Part shown: positions 49,058-59,300 of the stretch, piece by piece | Layout of the letters: each line of letters begins with the position of its first letter | How positions within the stretch are numbered: position 1 is the stretch's first letter | Assembly: GCA_025201865.1 (NCBI GenBank) | Contig: MU602742.1 | Coordinates: 1-64,000 of the forward strand | Reading direction: 5' to 3' | DNA length: 64,000 nucleotides | Origin: Ramicandelaber brevisporus | Taxonomy: Eukaryota > Kickxellomycota > Ramicandelaberales > Ramicandelaberaceae | The notes under the pieces: generated by a model | Databases searched by the model: none | Told to the model about the DNA's origin: nothing | Seen by the model: only the letters and a program-made list of their open reading frames with translations | Position numbers and translations under genes: made by a program

Positions 49058-52000
49058 CTATTTTCTTGTTCGCAATCGGCCCGCAATCGGAGTGTGTACA
49101 CCGCCATCTGCTGTGTCACCATTATAATCAATGTCAAGATTGCCCTTACGCTTGGGCAGCAGTCGCTTCTTGCCACCACCATCGGTCTTTTGAGCAGTTC
49201 GTCTTACAGTGCCTGTGTCAATCTCGTTATCCAATGCTGACGGCTGATGTGGAGTTGGTTCATAAGCTTCGCCATCGTCATCATCATCACCAGTGCCAGA
49301 TTCTTTATCCGAAATGACAACCAATCCAGCTGTTGCCTTCTCAGCAACGTCATCCGGTGTGTTGAACAGTGGTGACACTGGTTGACGTGCAGCATTCCAA
49401 GCAGGAGGCGGTGCTGGGGTGTGCGTTGGTGTTGGCTTGGCCGAGGCAAGCGTGCGAGATGCTGAGCGCAACGCGCTAGTTACCATTCGTTTGGCTGAAG
49501 AAGCCATGTTGGATAGCACACTGCGAGTTGATGTGTTCGACGAGTTTGACCGAACTGTGCCATTTCCATCGCTGCTTGGGGTTGGCTGCGTAATGGACAC
49601 ACTGGAGTTGCCGTATCCACGAGTCAAAGACGGACTGCCGTAGCCAACATAAGGCAGAGGACGGCTGGAGATGCTGTTCATCATTGCAGGGCGAGAGATG
49701 CGACGATGAGAGCTTCCCATAATCTCAATACTTGGATCATCATCATCATCATCAGCAGTATAAGAGACAACCGACACTCTGCTAGGGATAATCAGCTGCT
49801 GTTGCTGTGGTGTGCCGCCAAATACAAATCGCTGTTCCTGGTGGGCACTCTGCGTGGGTTGGCTATTCAATGGAGTTGATGAAGACAGCACTGGAACATG
49901 AATCTCACGGCGCTGCCAAGCAGGAGTGGATGAGATAACCTCCATTGGCTGATTGTGATAATTCTGCTGCTGACTGTTTGGCGGAATTGGAGACATTGTC
50001 ATATCAAAATTGGTTAGTCGAATGTTGCGGGAATGAGCCACGACTGGTGATTGACCCTCATCAACGCTAGCATCGTCATTGCCACCATATTCGTCTTCAT
50101 CCTCATCTTCGTAATCAGAATCATCCATGTACATCATTTCACTACGACGTTTCTTGCCACGTGTCATCATCTCACTGCTCTTAGTCTGAATCTGTGGCTG
50201 TGGCGAAGTTGCAGATTCGCTGCCATCATCATCATCATCACCATCATCGTTGTCATCATCATCATAATCGTTATTAGACTGCGGCTCACAATCCACGCTG
50301 ACATCTACAGAGGATGAATCGCTGATGGAGTCATCATTCTCATTTTGGGCCACTTGTGATTGTAGACGTTCAATCTCAGCGCGTAGCTGCTGTTCAATGT
50401 CCGCATGTTGATCGCGTTCAGTCTGCAGAGTGTCGTTCAACTGCTCAATTTGTAATTCATACTGTTCAGCCATTGCAATCTTGTGGGTTTCTGCAGTCTC
50501 ACGTAAACCTGCAGCTCTACGTAAATCATTCTCAAGAGCCAAAACTTGTGCTTCCAATTGTGCAATGCGATTCTTTAATGCATATTCATTTGACTCTGCT
50601 TGTTGCTGCTGCTGCTGTTTCTTTTTATCTTTAGGAGAAGGCGCGAATACATCATCAGAATCATTTTCATCAATCGATTGCTGCTGCTTTAACTTTGCCT
50701 GCAACATATTCTCTTCATTTTGAGCTGCAGTTAAAATATCAATTTTTCTTTCAATTAAACCATCCTGCATCTCTTGTTCTTGTCTTAATCTTTCTTGATA
50801 GATTAACTCCACACTCTTTAATTGTTCCTGGAATTCACGTGCCATTTCTTCTCTTAACAATTGTTCTCTTTCGAATGAATTCACTCTTTCTGTACGAATA
50901 GTATCTTGCAATCCATAGCACATAGTCTTTAACTGATCAATGTATGCAAACAACGCACGTACAGTCTCTCCAGAAGTACTGTCACTGTCATTGAAGAAGC
51001 TCGCTTCACCTGCATCCTCGCTCTCTCTATTGACATTTCCACTAATCGATGCACGAGCTGCTGTAATAATAGCAGATTCTCTACGTCCAATCATGCTAGT
51101 AGCACTTGTAGGCATCAATATAGTCTGTCTAACTGTCTTACGTCGAGCTCCACCATTGGGCATTGCTGTGGTTGCTGTAGCTCGTCTATTACTATCCGCG
51201 AGTGATAAAGCAGCCATTGCCTCTGCTGCAGAAACAGTACCACTGTCACTGTTAATACGAGGAGATACAAAGTCAAATTTGATTTGTGGCTTCTGTACTG
51301 ACGCTGATGATGACATTGATGGTGCTGCTACTTTGGGTGAATGCTGTTGGATGAGCTCCGCGGGCAGCACCTTCTCCAGCCCATCCATGAGCGGAATTGG
51401 GCGAGATCCATGCTGAGGTCGAGATAGTTTGATGACGTTACGAGAGGAAACTGTGGCTGCTGCGGCAGCGAATGGAGACATCATAATGGGCGATGGTGGT
51501 GGCTGACCAGCCGGAATTGGAGGAGGAGTGCCAGGCATTCTTCCAAAGAATCGTTCATAATGAGTCTCTCCAGGTGCAAGTTGCTGTTGCTGTTGCTGTT
51601 GTTGCTGTTGCTGATTTAGTGACAATGAAGCCATCGATGGAATCACAATAGACATTGCTGGTGGCGGAGCATCATTTGACATCGCAGTGTCTTTAATTAC
51701 TGAAGCAGTGCTAGGACCGCCTAATAAAACAGTATTTGGCGTTGAAAACTCTCCACAATCCTCATCATCACTCTCAGTAGCTGCAGGCTTATCAACAGCG
51801 GATGTTTGACTTGGTCCAAGATTAGACTCAGTCATAGCAACAGCGGAGGATTGCTTGGGCTCAGATGATGGGATCTCAGTTGTAGGATCAGAAGCAGACT
51901 CAGATACTTGCTCAGGCTCGGGCTGTGTGTCAAGTGAAGGTGCAGATGCAGATACAGATTCAGGTGTACATGTACCTGCTGGTGGTGCATCCATAGTAAG

Positions 52001-54574
52001 AGACTGTGGTGGCTGCTCAGCAATGGAGGCTGGTTCATCATCAACAACTATAGATGACTGAATAATGCTCATGGGCTCTGAGGTTTGGTCAATCTCATTT
52101 TCGGGCTCAAGAGTTGGACGAGCCTTCTTGCGTGGTCGAAACGACGACGGACGCACTTTGGGAGCCTCGGGTGCAGCGGGTGGAGGCATGTTTGATACAC
52201 GAGAAACACGGTGGCGCTCAATAATAGTACCCCGAGAGGATGATGCTGCGGACGTTGAAGGCTTGCGTACAGATGGGCGATGGCCAAATACACTTCGTTT
52301 CGAGGAAGCCCGTCTACGCTCTAATATTGACGAGGCCACGCCGTTGCTGGTGCTGATGTTGCTAGCGTTGATGGATGGATTACGTCTGCTATTGTTGCCC
52401 AGAGTAGATGATGAAGAAGAGGATGATGCTGATGGATGCGTGCGTTGATTCTGAATTTGACGAGTGATCACAATCGACGATGAGGCACTTCTGGCTGTTG
52501 CTGTTGCTGTAGTGGCATTATATGCATCAATGTGTTGCTGGAAGTGGCGTCTCTTCACATTAACTGGCACAAGGGGAGGTACTAATGCTGCTGCTGCCTT
52601 TGCGGCGGCTGTCATTCCACCAATTGAGCCTAAAGTCGAAGGAGGCTCATTCTCATCGTTAGAGATTGCATCAGGCTGAGGTTTGTTTACTATAGTGAAC
52701 ACAGAGCTAGCCACGGCAGAGAAATCCAGCACCTTTCTAGTTTCATTACGAGATGAATCATAAGGGTTAACAGTGACTAGCATTACTACGCCAGCTTTCC
52801 CACCAGTTAGAGGAGATTTAAATAGCTTGGTCAATTCTGAGTTTCTGAATGGAATTAGCTTGTGCTTTCTTTTATCACTTTCATATTGATTGTCTCTAAG
52901 AGCCTGCAATACACTTCCTAAATCCAACAACGACTGGTTAATCTTACCAGCCTCTCTTAATCTGTTTCCACTAGCCTGCGTCTTGTCTGGCCTCTCTGAG
53001 CCTGCCAAGTCCACCAAAGTCAACTGAGATATTCTGCATGATGCATTTTGTTCATAGCTTGATTTAATTTGCTTACCAGGCTCCAATATAGCATCTTTAT
53101 GTAGCCTAATCAATTTAATATTAAACAGAGCATGTGATCTAGAGCTATCGCTATTTAACTGAGTTGAATAGACTGCTCTATTACGCTGTCCGCTCTCAAA
53201 TACTGCCATGGCTTCATCAATTGTTCTGACTCTAACTTCTGTGACTCCTTCTAAATAATGATCTTCATTGTTTACTCCTCCACGAACACGCACTATTCTT
53301 TCATTGGCCGTAATCATTGCATTGCTATTACCAGCGTTATTACCATTCATTCCACTTCCGGTTGATATTCCAGGAATAGTAACTAATCCGCGAGCTACAG
53401 CAGATGGTGCGAGTAAATTCTGACCTCGTCCACGTGATAAGATTCCACTACCATTCCCTCCTCCTCCTCCTCCACTAATAAACGAACCGGTTCCAATCAT
53501 GCTACCACTCTGGCTGCTTGACTGGCTGCCCATTGTTGATGTACTATTAGTATTGTTGTTGTTGCTGTTGTTGTTGTTGTTGTTGTTGTTATGGTTGCTG
53601 CTACTATTTGCCTGTGTAGCCAACTGCTCGATATCCAATAGATCATAAACACGATCGTTATAAACCTCAGTGTACGAAACCATAACTGCATATTCGTGCT
53701 CTCCATTATCAATGTCATTGGTGTTATCATCGCCATCGGTGCTTAACATATCAAGAGTCACACTCTCCATGTTATATACATCTGAACCAATGCGGCGTAG
53801 AACCGGAGCATGAAGCTTATCCTTGTCGCAGTAAACAACACTGCGTGCGCCATGGATCATAACTCTCTGCTGCGAATGTCTACTGCCATCTTTATCATTT
53901 AGCCAGGATGTAATCAACTTGAGAGTGCGTGGCAACAAACCAGGTTGAGAGGGAGTGCCTTGAATACTGTGGCTCTTTCCAGATGAGGTGATTCCATACG
54001 CAAACAACAATCCATCTCGCATGCCCAGTATTAAATCACGCACTAATGGCAGAGTAGTGGCTTCAAAGACGGCTTCTTGAGATGCACTCGATGAAAATCC
54101 ATCAGATTCAACCGGAACATCTCCATCAGCAGAAGCCATCCGAGCGGCAGCAGAAGTGGGCAGCGGATCAAAGACGCCGTTGAACAGATACCGATGAGCA
54201 GATGATGCGGTGCTGAATTCATCTTCCAACACTACCTGCGTTAGACCTGAGCTCGATAGAAACGATGGCTGAATGGACGGCTGTTGCACAATAGGGGGTG
54301 GTCGCAGTCTAAGATACACTTTGATTGGTTCCTTCTCAAAGTCCACCTCTTCCACCTGGCGTCCTGTTATTGCTGTTGAAACTGTTACTGCTGGTGGAAG
54401 ACGCGATTGCCTTGAAGAAATCGCAGCCCTGGAGCGAGTGTTTCCACTGACAATAGCAGTGGCTGATGACGCTGACGCTGATGTTGTCGAGTGGTGTGAC
54501 AAGGATGATCCAGGACGCGAAACAGTACCGGCTCTGGAAGGAGCCCGCTGTCGTAGCGAGCCTTGCTGTGACAT
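49058..54574 (-). CDS. Kinesin-6-like motor protein
   Basis: 1838 residues. Motor domain in the N-terminal third: VYLRLRP near 86, P-loop FAYGITSSGKSHSIQG near 190-205, NSDSSRSHALFNIKL near 470, LVDLAGSERPDKTQ near 516-530 and AGKINQSLLDLGSVLQALRDN. The P-loop wording (AYG-x-T-x-SGK-x-xxIQG) and a long insert between motor elements (Asn, Gly and Ser runs, residues 325-420) resemble kinesin-6 (KIF20/KIF23, Klp9), motors of the anaphase spindle midzone. A central coiled coil lies at about 1210-1410 and basic C-terminal tail repeats follow. The C-terminal half has several acidic and Gln runs. Subfamily is inferred from motif wording only. Confidence 0.85.
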   Translation of the reverse strand: MSQQGSLRQRAPSRAGTVSRPGSSLSHHSTTSASASSATAIVSGNTRSRAAISSRQSRLPPAVTVSTAITGRQVEEVDFEKEPIKVYLRLRPPPIVQQPSIQPSFLSSSGLTQVVLEDEFSTASSAHRYLFNGVFDPLPTSAAARMASADGDVPVESDGFSSSASQEAVFEATTLPLVRDLILGMRDGLLFAYGITSSGKSHSIQGTPSQPGLLPRTLKLITSWLNDKDGSRHSQQRVMIHGARSVVYCDKDKLHAPVLRRIGSDVYNMESVTLDMLSTDGDDNTNDIDNGEHEYAVMVSYTEVYNDRVYDLLDIEQLATQANSSSNHNNNNNNNNSNNNNTNSTSTMGSQSSSQSGSMIGTGSFISGGGGGGNGSGILSRGRGQNLLAPSAVARGLVTIPGISTGSGMNGNNAGNSNAMITANERIVRVRGGVNNEDHYLEGVTEVRVRTIDEAMAVFESGQRNRAVYSTQLNSDSSRSHALFNIKLIRLHKDAILEPGKQIKSSYEQNASCRISQLTLVDLAGSERPDKTQASGNRLREAGKINQSLLDLGSVLQALRDNQYESDKRKHKLIPFRNSELTKLFKSPLTGGKAGVVMLVTVNPYDSSRNETRKVLDFSAVASSVFTIVNKPQPDAISNDENEPPSTLGSIGGMTAAAKAAAALVPPLVPVNVKRRHFQQHIDAYNATTATATARSASSSIVITRQIQNQRTHPSASSSSSSSTLGNNSRRNPSINASNISTSNGVASSILERRRASSKRSVFGHRPSVRKPSTSAASSSRGTIIERHRVSRVSNMPPPAAPEAPKVRPSSFRPRKKARPTLEPENEIDQTSEPMSIIQSSIVVDDEPASIAEQPPQSLTMDAPPAGTCTPESVSASAPSLDTQPEPEQVSESASDPTTEIPSSEPKQSSAVAMTESNLGPSQTSAVDKPAATESDDEDCGEFSTPNTVLLGGPSTASVIKDTAMSNDAPPPAMSIVIPSMASLSLNQQQQQQQQQQQLAPGETHYERFFGRMPGTPPPIPAGQPPPSPIMMSPFAAAAATVSSRNVIKLSRPQHGSRPIPLMDGLEKVLPAELIQQHSPKVAAPSMSSSASVQKPQIKFDFVSPRINSDSGTVSAAEAMAALSLADSNRRATATTAMPNGGARRKTVRQTILMPTSATSMIGRRESAIITAARASISGNVNRESEDAGEASFFNDSDSTSGETVRALFAYIDQLKTMCYGLQDTIRTERVNSFEREQLLREEMAREFQEQLKSVELIYQERLRQEQEMQDGLIERKIDILTAAQNEENMLQAKLKQQQSIDENDSDDVFAPSPKDKKKQQQQQQAESNEYALKNRIAQLEAQVLALENDLRRAAGLRETAETHKIAMAEQYELQIEQLNDTLQTERDQHADIEQQLRAEIERLQSQVAQNENDDSISDSSSVDVSVDCEPQSNNDYDDDDNDDGDDDDDGSESATSPQPQIQTKSSEMMTRGKKRRSEMMYMDDSDYEDEDEDEYGGNDDASVDEGQSPVVAHSRNIRLTNFDMTMSPIPPNSQQQNYHNQPMEVISSTPAWQRREIHVPVLSSSTPLNSQPTQSAHQEQRFVFGGTPQQQQLIIPSRVSVVSYTADDDDDDPSIEIMGSSHRRISRPAMMNSISSRPLPYVGYGSPSLTRGYGNSSVSITQPTPSSDGNGTVRSNSSNTSTRSVLSNMASSAKRMVTSALRSASRTLASAKPTPTHTPAPPPAWNAARQPVSPLFNTPDDVAEKATAGLVVISDKESGTGDDDDDGEAYEPTPHQPSALDNEIDTGTVRRTAQKTDGGGKKRLLPKRKGNLDIDYNGDTADGGVHTPIAGRLRTRK

Positions 54575-54792
54575 TGTGCTGTTTGCAATAGGACAGTAGC
54601 AATATGACGACTATTACAGCGATTGAGAAGAACTGTTTTCAGAGAAGCAGAGAAACAGAGAAACAGAAGGAAAGTGAGAGTGAGATAGGGAAAGCAAGAA
54701 AGGGTGTTCAAAAAAAAACAAAAAAGAATGTCTGTTTGTTTGTTGACATTTTTGTTCAATTGGGCTGCTTTGTTTGTTTGTTTGTTTGCTTT

Positions 54793-55893
54793 TTAAAAGA
54801 GGGCAAAGGCAGCGGCCACCAGTGCCAACGGCGTCATGACCATTGAAGAGACAGCAGACGAGCCAGGCGACTTGGCATCAGTGCTCGCACTGGTGTTGAC
54901 AGTAAGGCTGATCATCGACAGACCAGTCGTCTTTGTGATCCAGTCTGAATAGTAGCCAATGCGAGTGAAGAATGCAACTGAGTTTGGTCCCATGCAGAAT
55001 GTAGTGTTCGAGTTAGTCGGCTGGGAAGCATTCAAGCCAGGCAGCAGCGTGCCAAACGAAGTGAGGCCAACAAGTAAATTCTCGCCTGTAGTTGGAACCT
55101 TCATGTAAACACCACTGCCAGAGTCGCCCTTGCACACTCCGCTTGTGGTCGCAGTGGAGCAAATGGTTGGGCCTTGACCATCCTGCTGATAGTTGGTACG
55201 GACCTGAGTGCAGATGCTGGCAGGCGCAACCGTCATTTCAGTCTTTTGGAGCACAGTGGAGATGGTCGCCCTGTCGGTCTCATTCATCAGACCCCATCCA
55301 ACCGGCGTGATCGAACCACCCGTCTGTGGTGCATTTGACGCAATTCGAGCCCTAGTGATATAAGCCGCGCTGCTGTTGGTGTTGCTGCTGCTGCCACTCG
55401 CGACATCGGTTGAGGAAAGCTTGAGAGGCGTCGCAAGCTGGAACAGTGCGATATCGTCGGACAATGGGCCTTGCACAAGATCAAAGGCAAAGTTCGGATG
55501 TCTAACAATCTTGGACACTTTGGCGGTAACGATCGATGCGCCTTTGCCCTCGGCCACAGCAGTTCCGTTGTAGATTGAACCAGCATACACCGTAATGTCA
55601 TCAGGATTGAGCTTCTCAGCAGTACGCGGGTCAACCGTGCAATGGCCGGCAGTAACAATCCAGCTCTCGCCAATCAGAGTTCCACCGCACATCGAAGTGC
55701 CATTGTTGGAAATACGGCTGGTCAGATGCACAGCACTACCAAATTCGCCCTGCGAAGCCGAAGAGCCAGCAATGATGCGTGGAGTAATGAGTGTCCCAGT
55801 CTCAGCCTGCTGTGGCATACCGAATGCCGTCGACGATGTCGATGCCAGCAAAGCTGCTGCAGTTGTAGCTATAGTGACGGAATTGACGTGCAT
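54793..55893 (-). CDS. Secreted trypsin-like serine protease, probably GPI-anchored
   Basis: 366 residues from the ATG at 55893. A signal peptide at about 1-25 is followed by the activation-type RIIAGSSAS, then the S1 fold with catalytic His84 (VTAGHC), Asp147 (SDDIALFQL) and Ser258 (CKGDSGSGVYM). The C terminus has a Ser-rich spacer then a hydrophobic end (VMTPLALVAAAFALF) without charged residues, typical of a GPI-anchor signal. The protease would act at the plasma membrane or wall. The upstream in-frame extension to 55965 adds another hydrophobic stretch and is less likely. Confidence 0.88.
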   Translation of the reverse strand: MHVNSVTIATTAAALLASTSSTAFGMPQQAETGTLITPRIIAGSSASQGEFGSAVHLTSRISNNGTSMCGGTLIGESWIVTAGHCTVDPRTAEKLNPDDITVYAGSIYNGTAVAEGKGASIVTAKVSKIVRHPNFAFDLVQGPLSDDIALFQLATPLKLSSTDVASGSSSNTNSSAAYITRARIASNAPQTGGSITPVGWGLMNETDRATISTVLQKTEMTVAPASICTQVRTNYQQDGQGPTICSTATTSGVCKGDSGSGVYMKVPTTGENLLVGLTSFGTLLPGLNASQPTNSNTTFCMGPNSVAFFTRIGYYSDWITKTTGLSMISLTVNTSASTDAKSPGSSAVSSMVMTPLALVAAAFALF

Positions 55894-56307
55894 GACAATC
55901 AACGATACCGCTAAAGAGAGAGAGGGAAGGAAGGTGAGAGGGGGAGAGAGAAGGTGGAGTAACACTGATAGAGGCTAGAGGAGAGAGGTATAGGACGGAA
56001 GGGAGAGAAAAAGACAAGCAACGACAACAACGACGACGCAACGCAGTGCAAAAAGACTAAGGAATGAGGCAAAGCAGCAGCAGAAGACGAAGACGAAGAA
56101 GAAGAAAGGAACAGAGAAGACACCAGGAGAAGGTGCACTACCAAAGTCGGAGTCCCCGACTTGGAGAGCTGAAAGTTGGTTGGTTTGTGTGTGTTGGGCT
56201 CATTTCCTCGATACACACCAAAAATATCAACAACGACAACAACCGCATTTTTTTTGCAGAAAAATATAACAAGTGAGCAAACAAGGCAAACAAGGCAAAC
56301 AAGCAAA
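55894..56307. other. Divergent promoter region, protease / Sfc4
   Basis: No gene. Purine-rich GAAGA and AGAG runs at about 55910-56110; the CAAGGCAAA motif is repeated three times just before the Sfc4 start. Confidence 0.5.
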
Positions 56308-59300
56308 ATGCCTCGGCCAAAACGCAGTCCAGCCAAGGTTGGCACTGGTGCTGGTGCTGCTGGTAATATGTCGCCGGCGCCAACAAGGACGAGATCCGGC
56401 CGTGTAGCGACTCCAACAAAGACAAGCACACCGTCAAAATCTGTTTCAGCAGGGCCAGCTTCAACTCCACAGTCATCTCGAGCTGGACTGCGACCTCGAG
56501 CAGCCAAAGCCAAAGAGCATCAACGGCAACGGCAACGGCAACAGCAACTGGAATCCGACGACGACGAAGACGATAGTGATGACGACGACGACGGTAATGA
56601 TGATGATGATGATGATGATGCAGCTGCTGCAGATGGAAGCAGTGTAGACGAGTCCAGTGAATCCTCGCTTGATCTCGATGAATCCGACAGTACAGGCGAC
56701 GAATTCAGCGACTATGAAGATATCAATGAGATCCGCATGGTCACGAAACGATCGCCATCATCAGCCCGAGGACGTGGCTCTGCACGGGGCGGCCGTGGGT
56801 CGGCGAGAGGGCGTGGCAGAGCACAAAGCGGGCGTACTGGAGGGTCTCACAGCGCCGCAGCCGCAGCATCCGGTGCATTGAGCCCGACATCAAGGGTTAG
56901 GCGAGGCTCACGGCGAGTCACATTTGCAGATGCCATGCGACTGAGTGATGATGAGGCTGGCAGTGATGACGGTGCAGCGCTGGATTCCATTTACGAGCAG
57001 TACGGTTCATTACATGCTTCTGATAACGATAATGATGGTGATGACCATGACGACTATGATGATAATGATGATAATGAGCCAAATGATATGGACAATGAGA
57101 ATGACGATGGCGTTGATCTGAGTAGACGAGCACGCATTGCTGAACAAGTCTACCAGCAAGTCCGTCGCATGGCTGGCGATGTGGATGTTGACAATGCAGA
57201 TATGGATACACATGGAGATGATGACTATGAGCCACTCATGGATCCGGAAGAGGCACGACGTCTGCTTGAAGAGGACACTGGTTTTGATGACTACGATCTG
57301 CGTGATGAAGACTATGAATACAGCGATGATGGCAATGATATTAGTGAGGATGATGATGGTGATGGCGATCTGCTTCGGTCTGATGATGAAAACGATGCAG
57401 CAGAGGTGGCGCTATTTGAGAAGACACTTCGGCGCTCAGCCCAGATTGGCCGATTTAGATTCCTGATGAATCCAACTCGCAATGTCAACTCCGGCATGCG
57501 TCGCTCTGATCCTGAAGTTCTCTGGCACATTGGACGTGGTAACGAGTTGTACATTGCTGGTGAATATGATGAAGCCGTGGCTGAGATGCAGCAAGTTATT
57601 CGACGCGTGCCCAATCACTATGTTGCGTGGCACACTCTCGCACTGATATCTGAGATTCGTGGTGAAAAGGAGCAATCTGCTGCTCTGTTTACAGTGGCTG
57701 GTATGCTGCAAACTCCCGTCCAACAGAATGGCCCTGAGTTACTGAAGAAGGCTGTGGCACTGTCTCTCGAAGTTGGTGAACCGCAGCAGGCGCTCATGTC
57801 TCTTAAACGGCTCTGTGATATGGTTCCTGACGACCACGATCTGCTTCGATTGCGAGCTGATTTGTATTCTGCACATCGCCTGGATCGATCTGGATTGGCT
57901 GCCAAGGATTATCGCAAGCTGATTGATGCCCATCCACTCGATTTGCCATTATTGATGACATATGCTGGCCATTGTGTGCGACACGCATCAGAAACTAAAG
58001 ATGCTGCAAAGCGTATCAAGCAGGCATTTGATGCACTTGCACAGCAGAGCATGGCAGAGGGTCGACAGCAGCAGAAAACAGTTTTGAACGCCAATGACAA
58101 TCAAAAGCAACAGCAACAGCAGCAAGATTCATGCGTTGGATTCGATTACAGCGATGTTAACCAGTACATTGAGTTGCTCATGTTTTGCGAGGATTACTCC
58201 ACAGCTGCTCGTGAACTCAAGCTACACTGTCGTGCCATTCAGGGCCGCCTTGGTGAGTCTGAGCGATGGGACAGCTCCACATTCGAGAGCTCTGAGCCAT
58301 CGGTAGCCCTTAAAGTTGATGCAGAGTATGATATCTCCACCCGAAATGGATTCCATCTGCCTATTGACTTGCGTGTTCGACTTGGTGTTTGTCGGCTGCG
58401 TCTTGGCCAGAGCACAGCTGCTACCAACACTCACTTCCGTGTGCTTCGCGACTACTATGACCCAAGTGAGTATCTTGACTTGTATTTGGAGGCTGCCATG
58501 GCGTATGCTGATAGCGAGCTGTTCAACGAGTCGCTGCTGCTCTCTGACCGTATTGTGGATGTCATGGACCAGCTCTGTGAGTATTACTGCCATCCAGAGC
58601 AGCATGGACAAGAGCCGCGACCAGACCAGCCATCACATCTTGCCGTGTACACGTACTATTCTCAGCGTGCTGAATGTTTCCGTTCGGCCGGCCGACACAC
58701 TGCTGCCGTCGATGCGTACGCCAGAGCCATTGAGCTTGACCCAGTTGACTGGACCAGTATGATCACAATGGCCAACTCGCTGGCTCTTATTGGTCAATCG
58801 GAGAAGGCATTGGCTGCTATTCAGGAAAGCGAGAAGGCACGAGTTGAAGCTGAGAATATTGAGAACGAGTTGCTTGAAAACACTCCAGCTTCGGCTGCAG
58901 AGGCAGAGGCAGAGGCAGAGGCAGAAGAAGAAGAAGAAGAAGAAGAAGAAGAAGAAGAAGAAGCACATGACGATGGAGATTCAAGTTCTGATTCAGATGG
59001 TAGTGATCATGAGGCCGCCGGCACAGCATCCAAGTCATCTGAAAAGCCACGCAGACAGCGAGGATTGCGACTCACTGCAGCCATGCTTCCCCCACATCTT
59101 GCCATTCGAGTTGGTGTTCGGACTGTGCACGGTGATACAGCGTATCTCACATCAAAGCAGCGACGTCGACTGCTCTACACTCACAACATGGCCAGGCATC
59201 ACAATGTTCGACGTCCTCGCGGTATCCACAGCACTCGACAGTATGCACTTGAGCGCGAGAATCAGACAACCGGCCAGTTTGAACAGCTGCGTCAGTTGTA

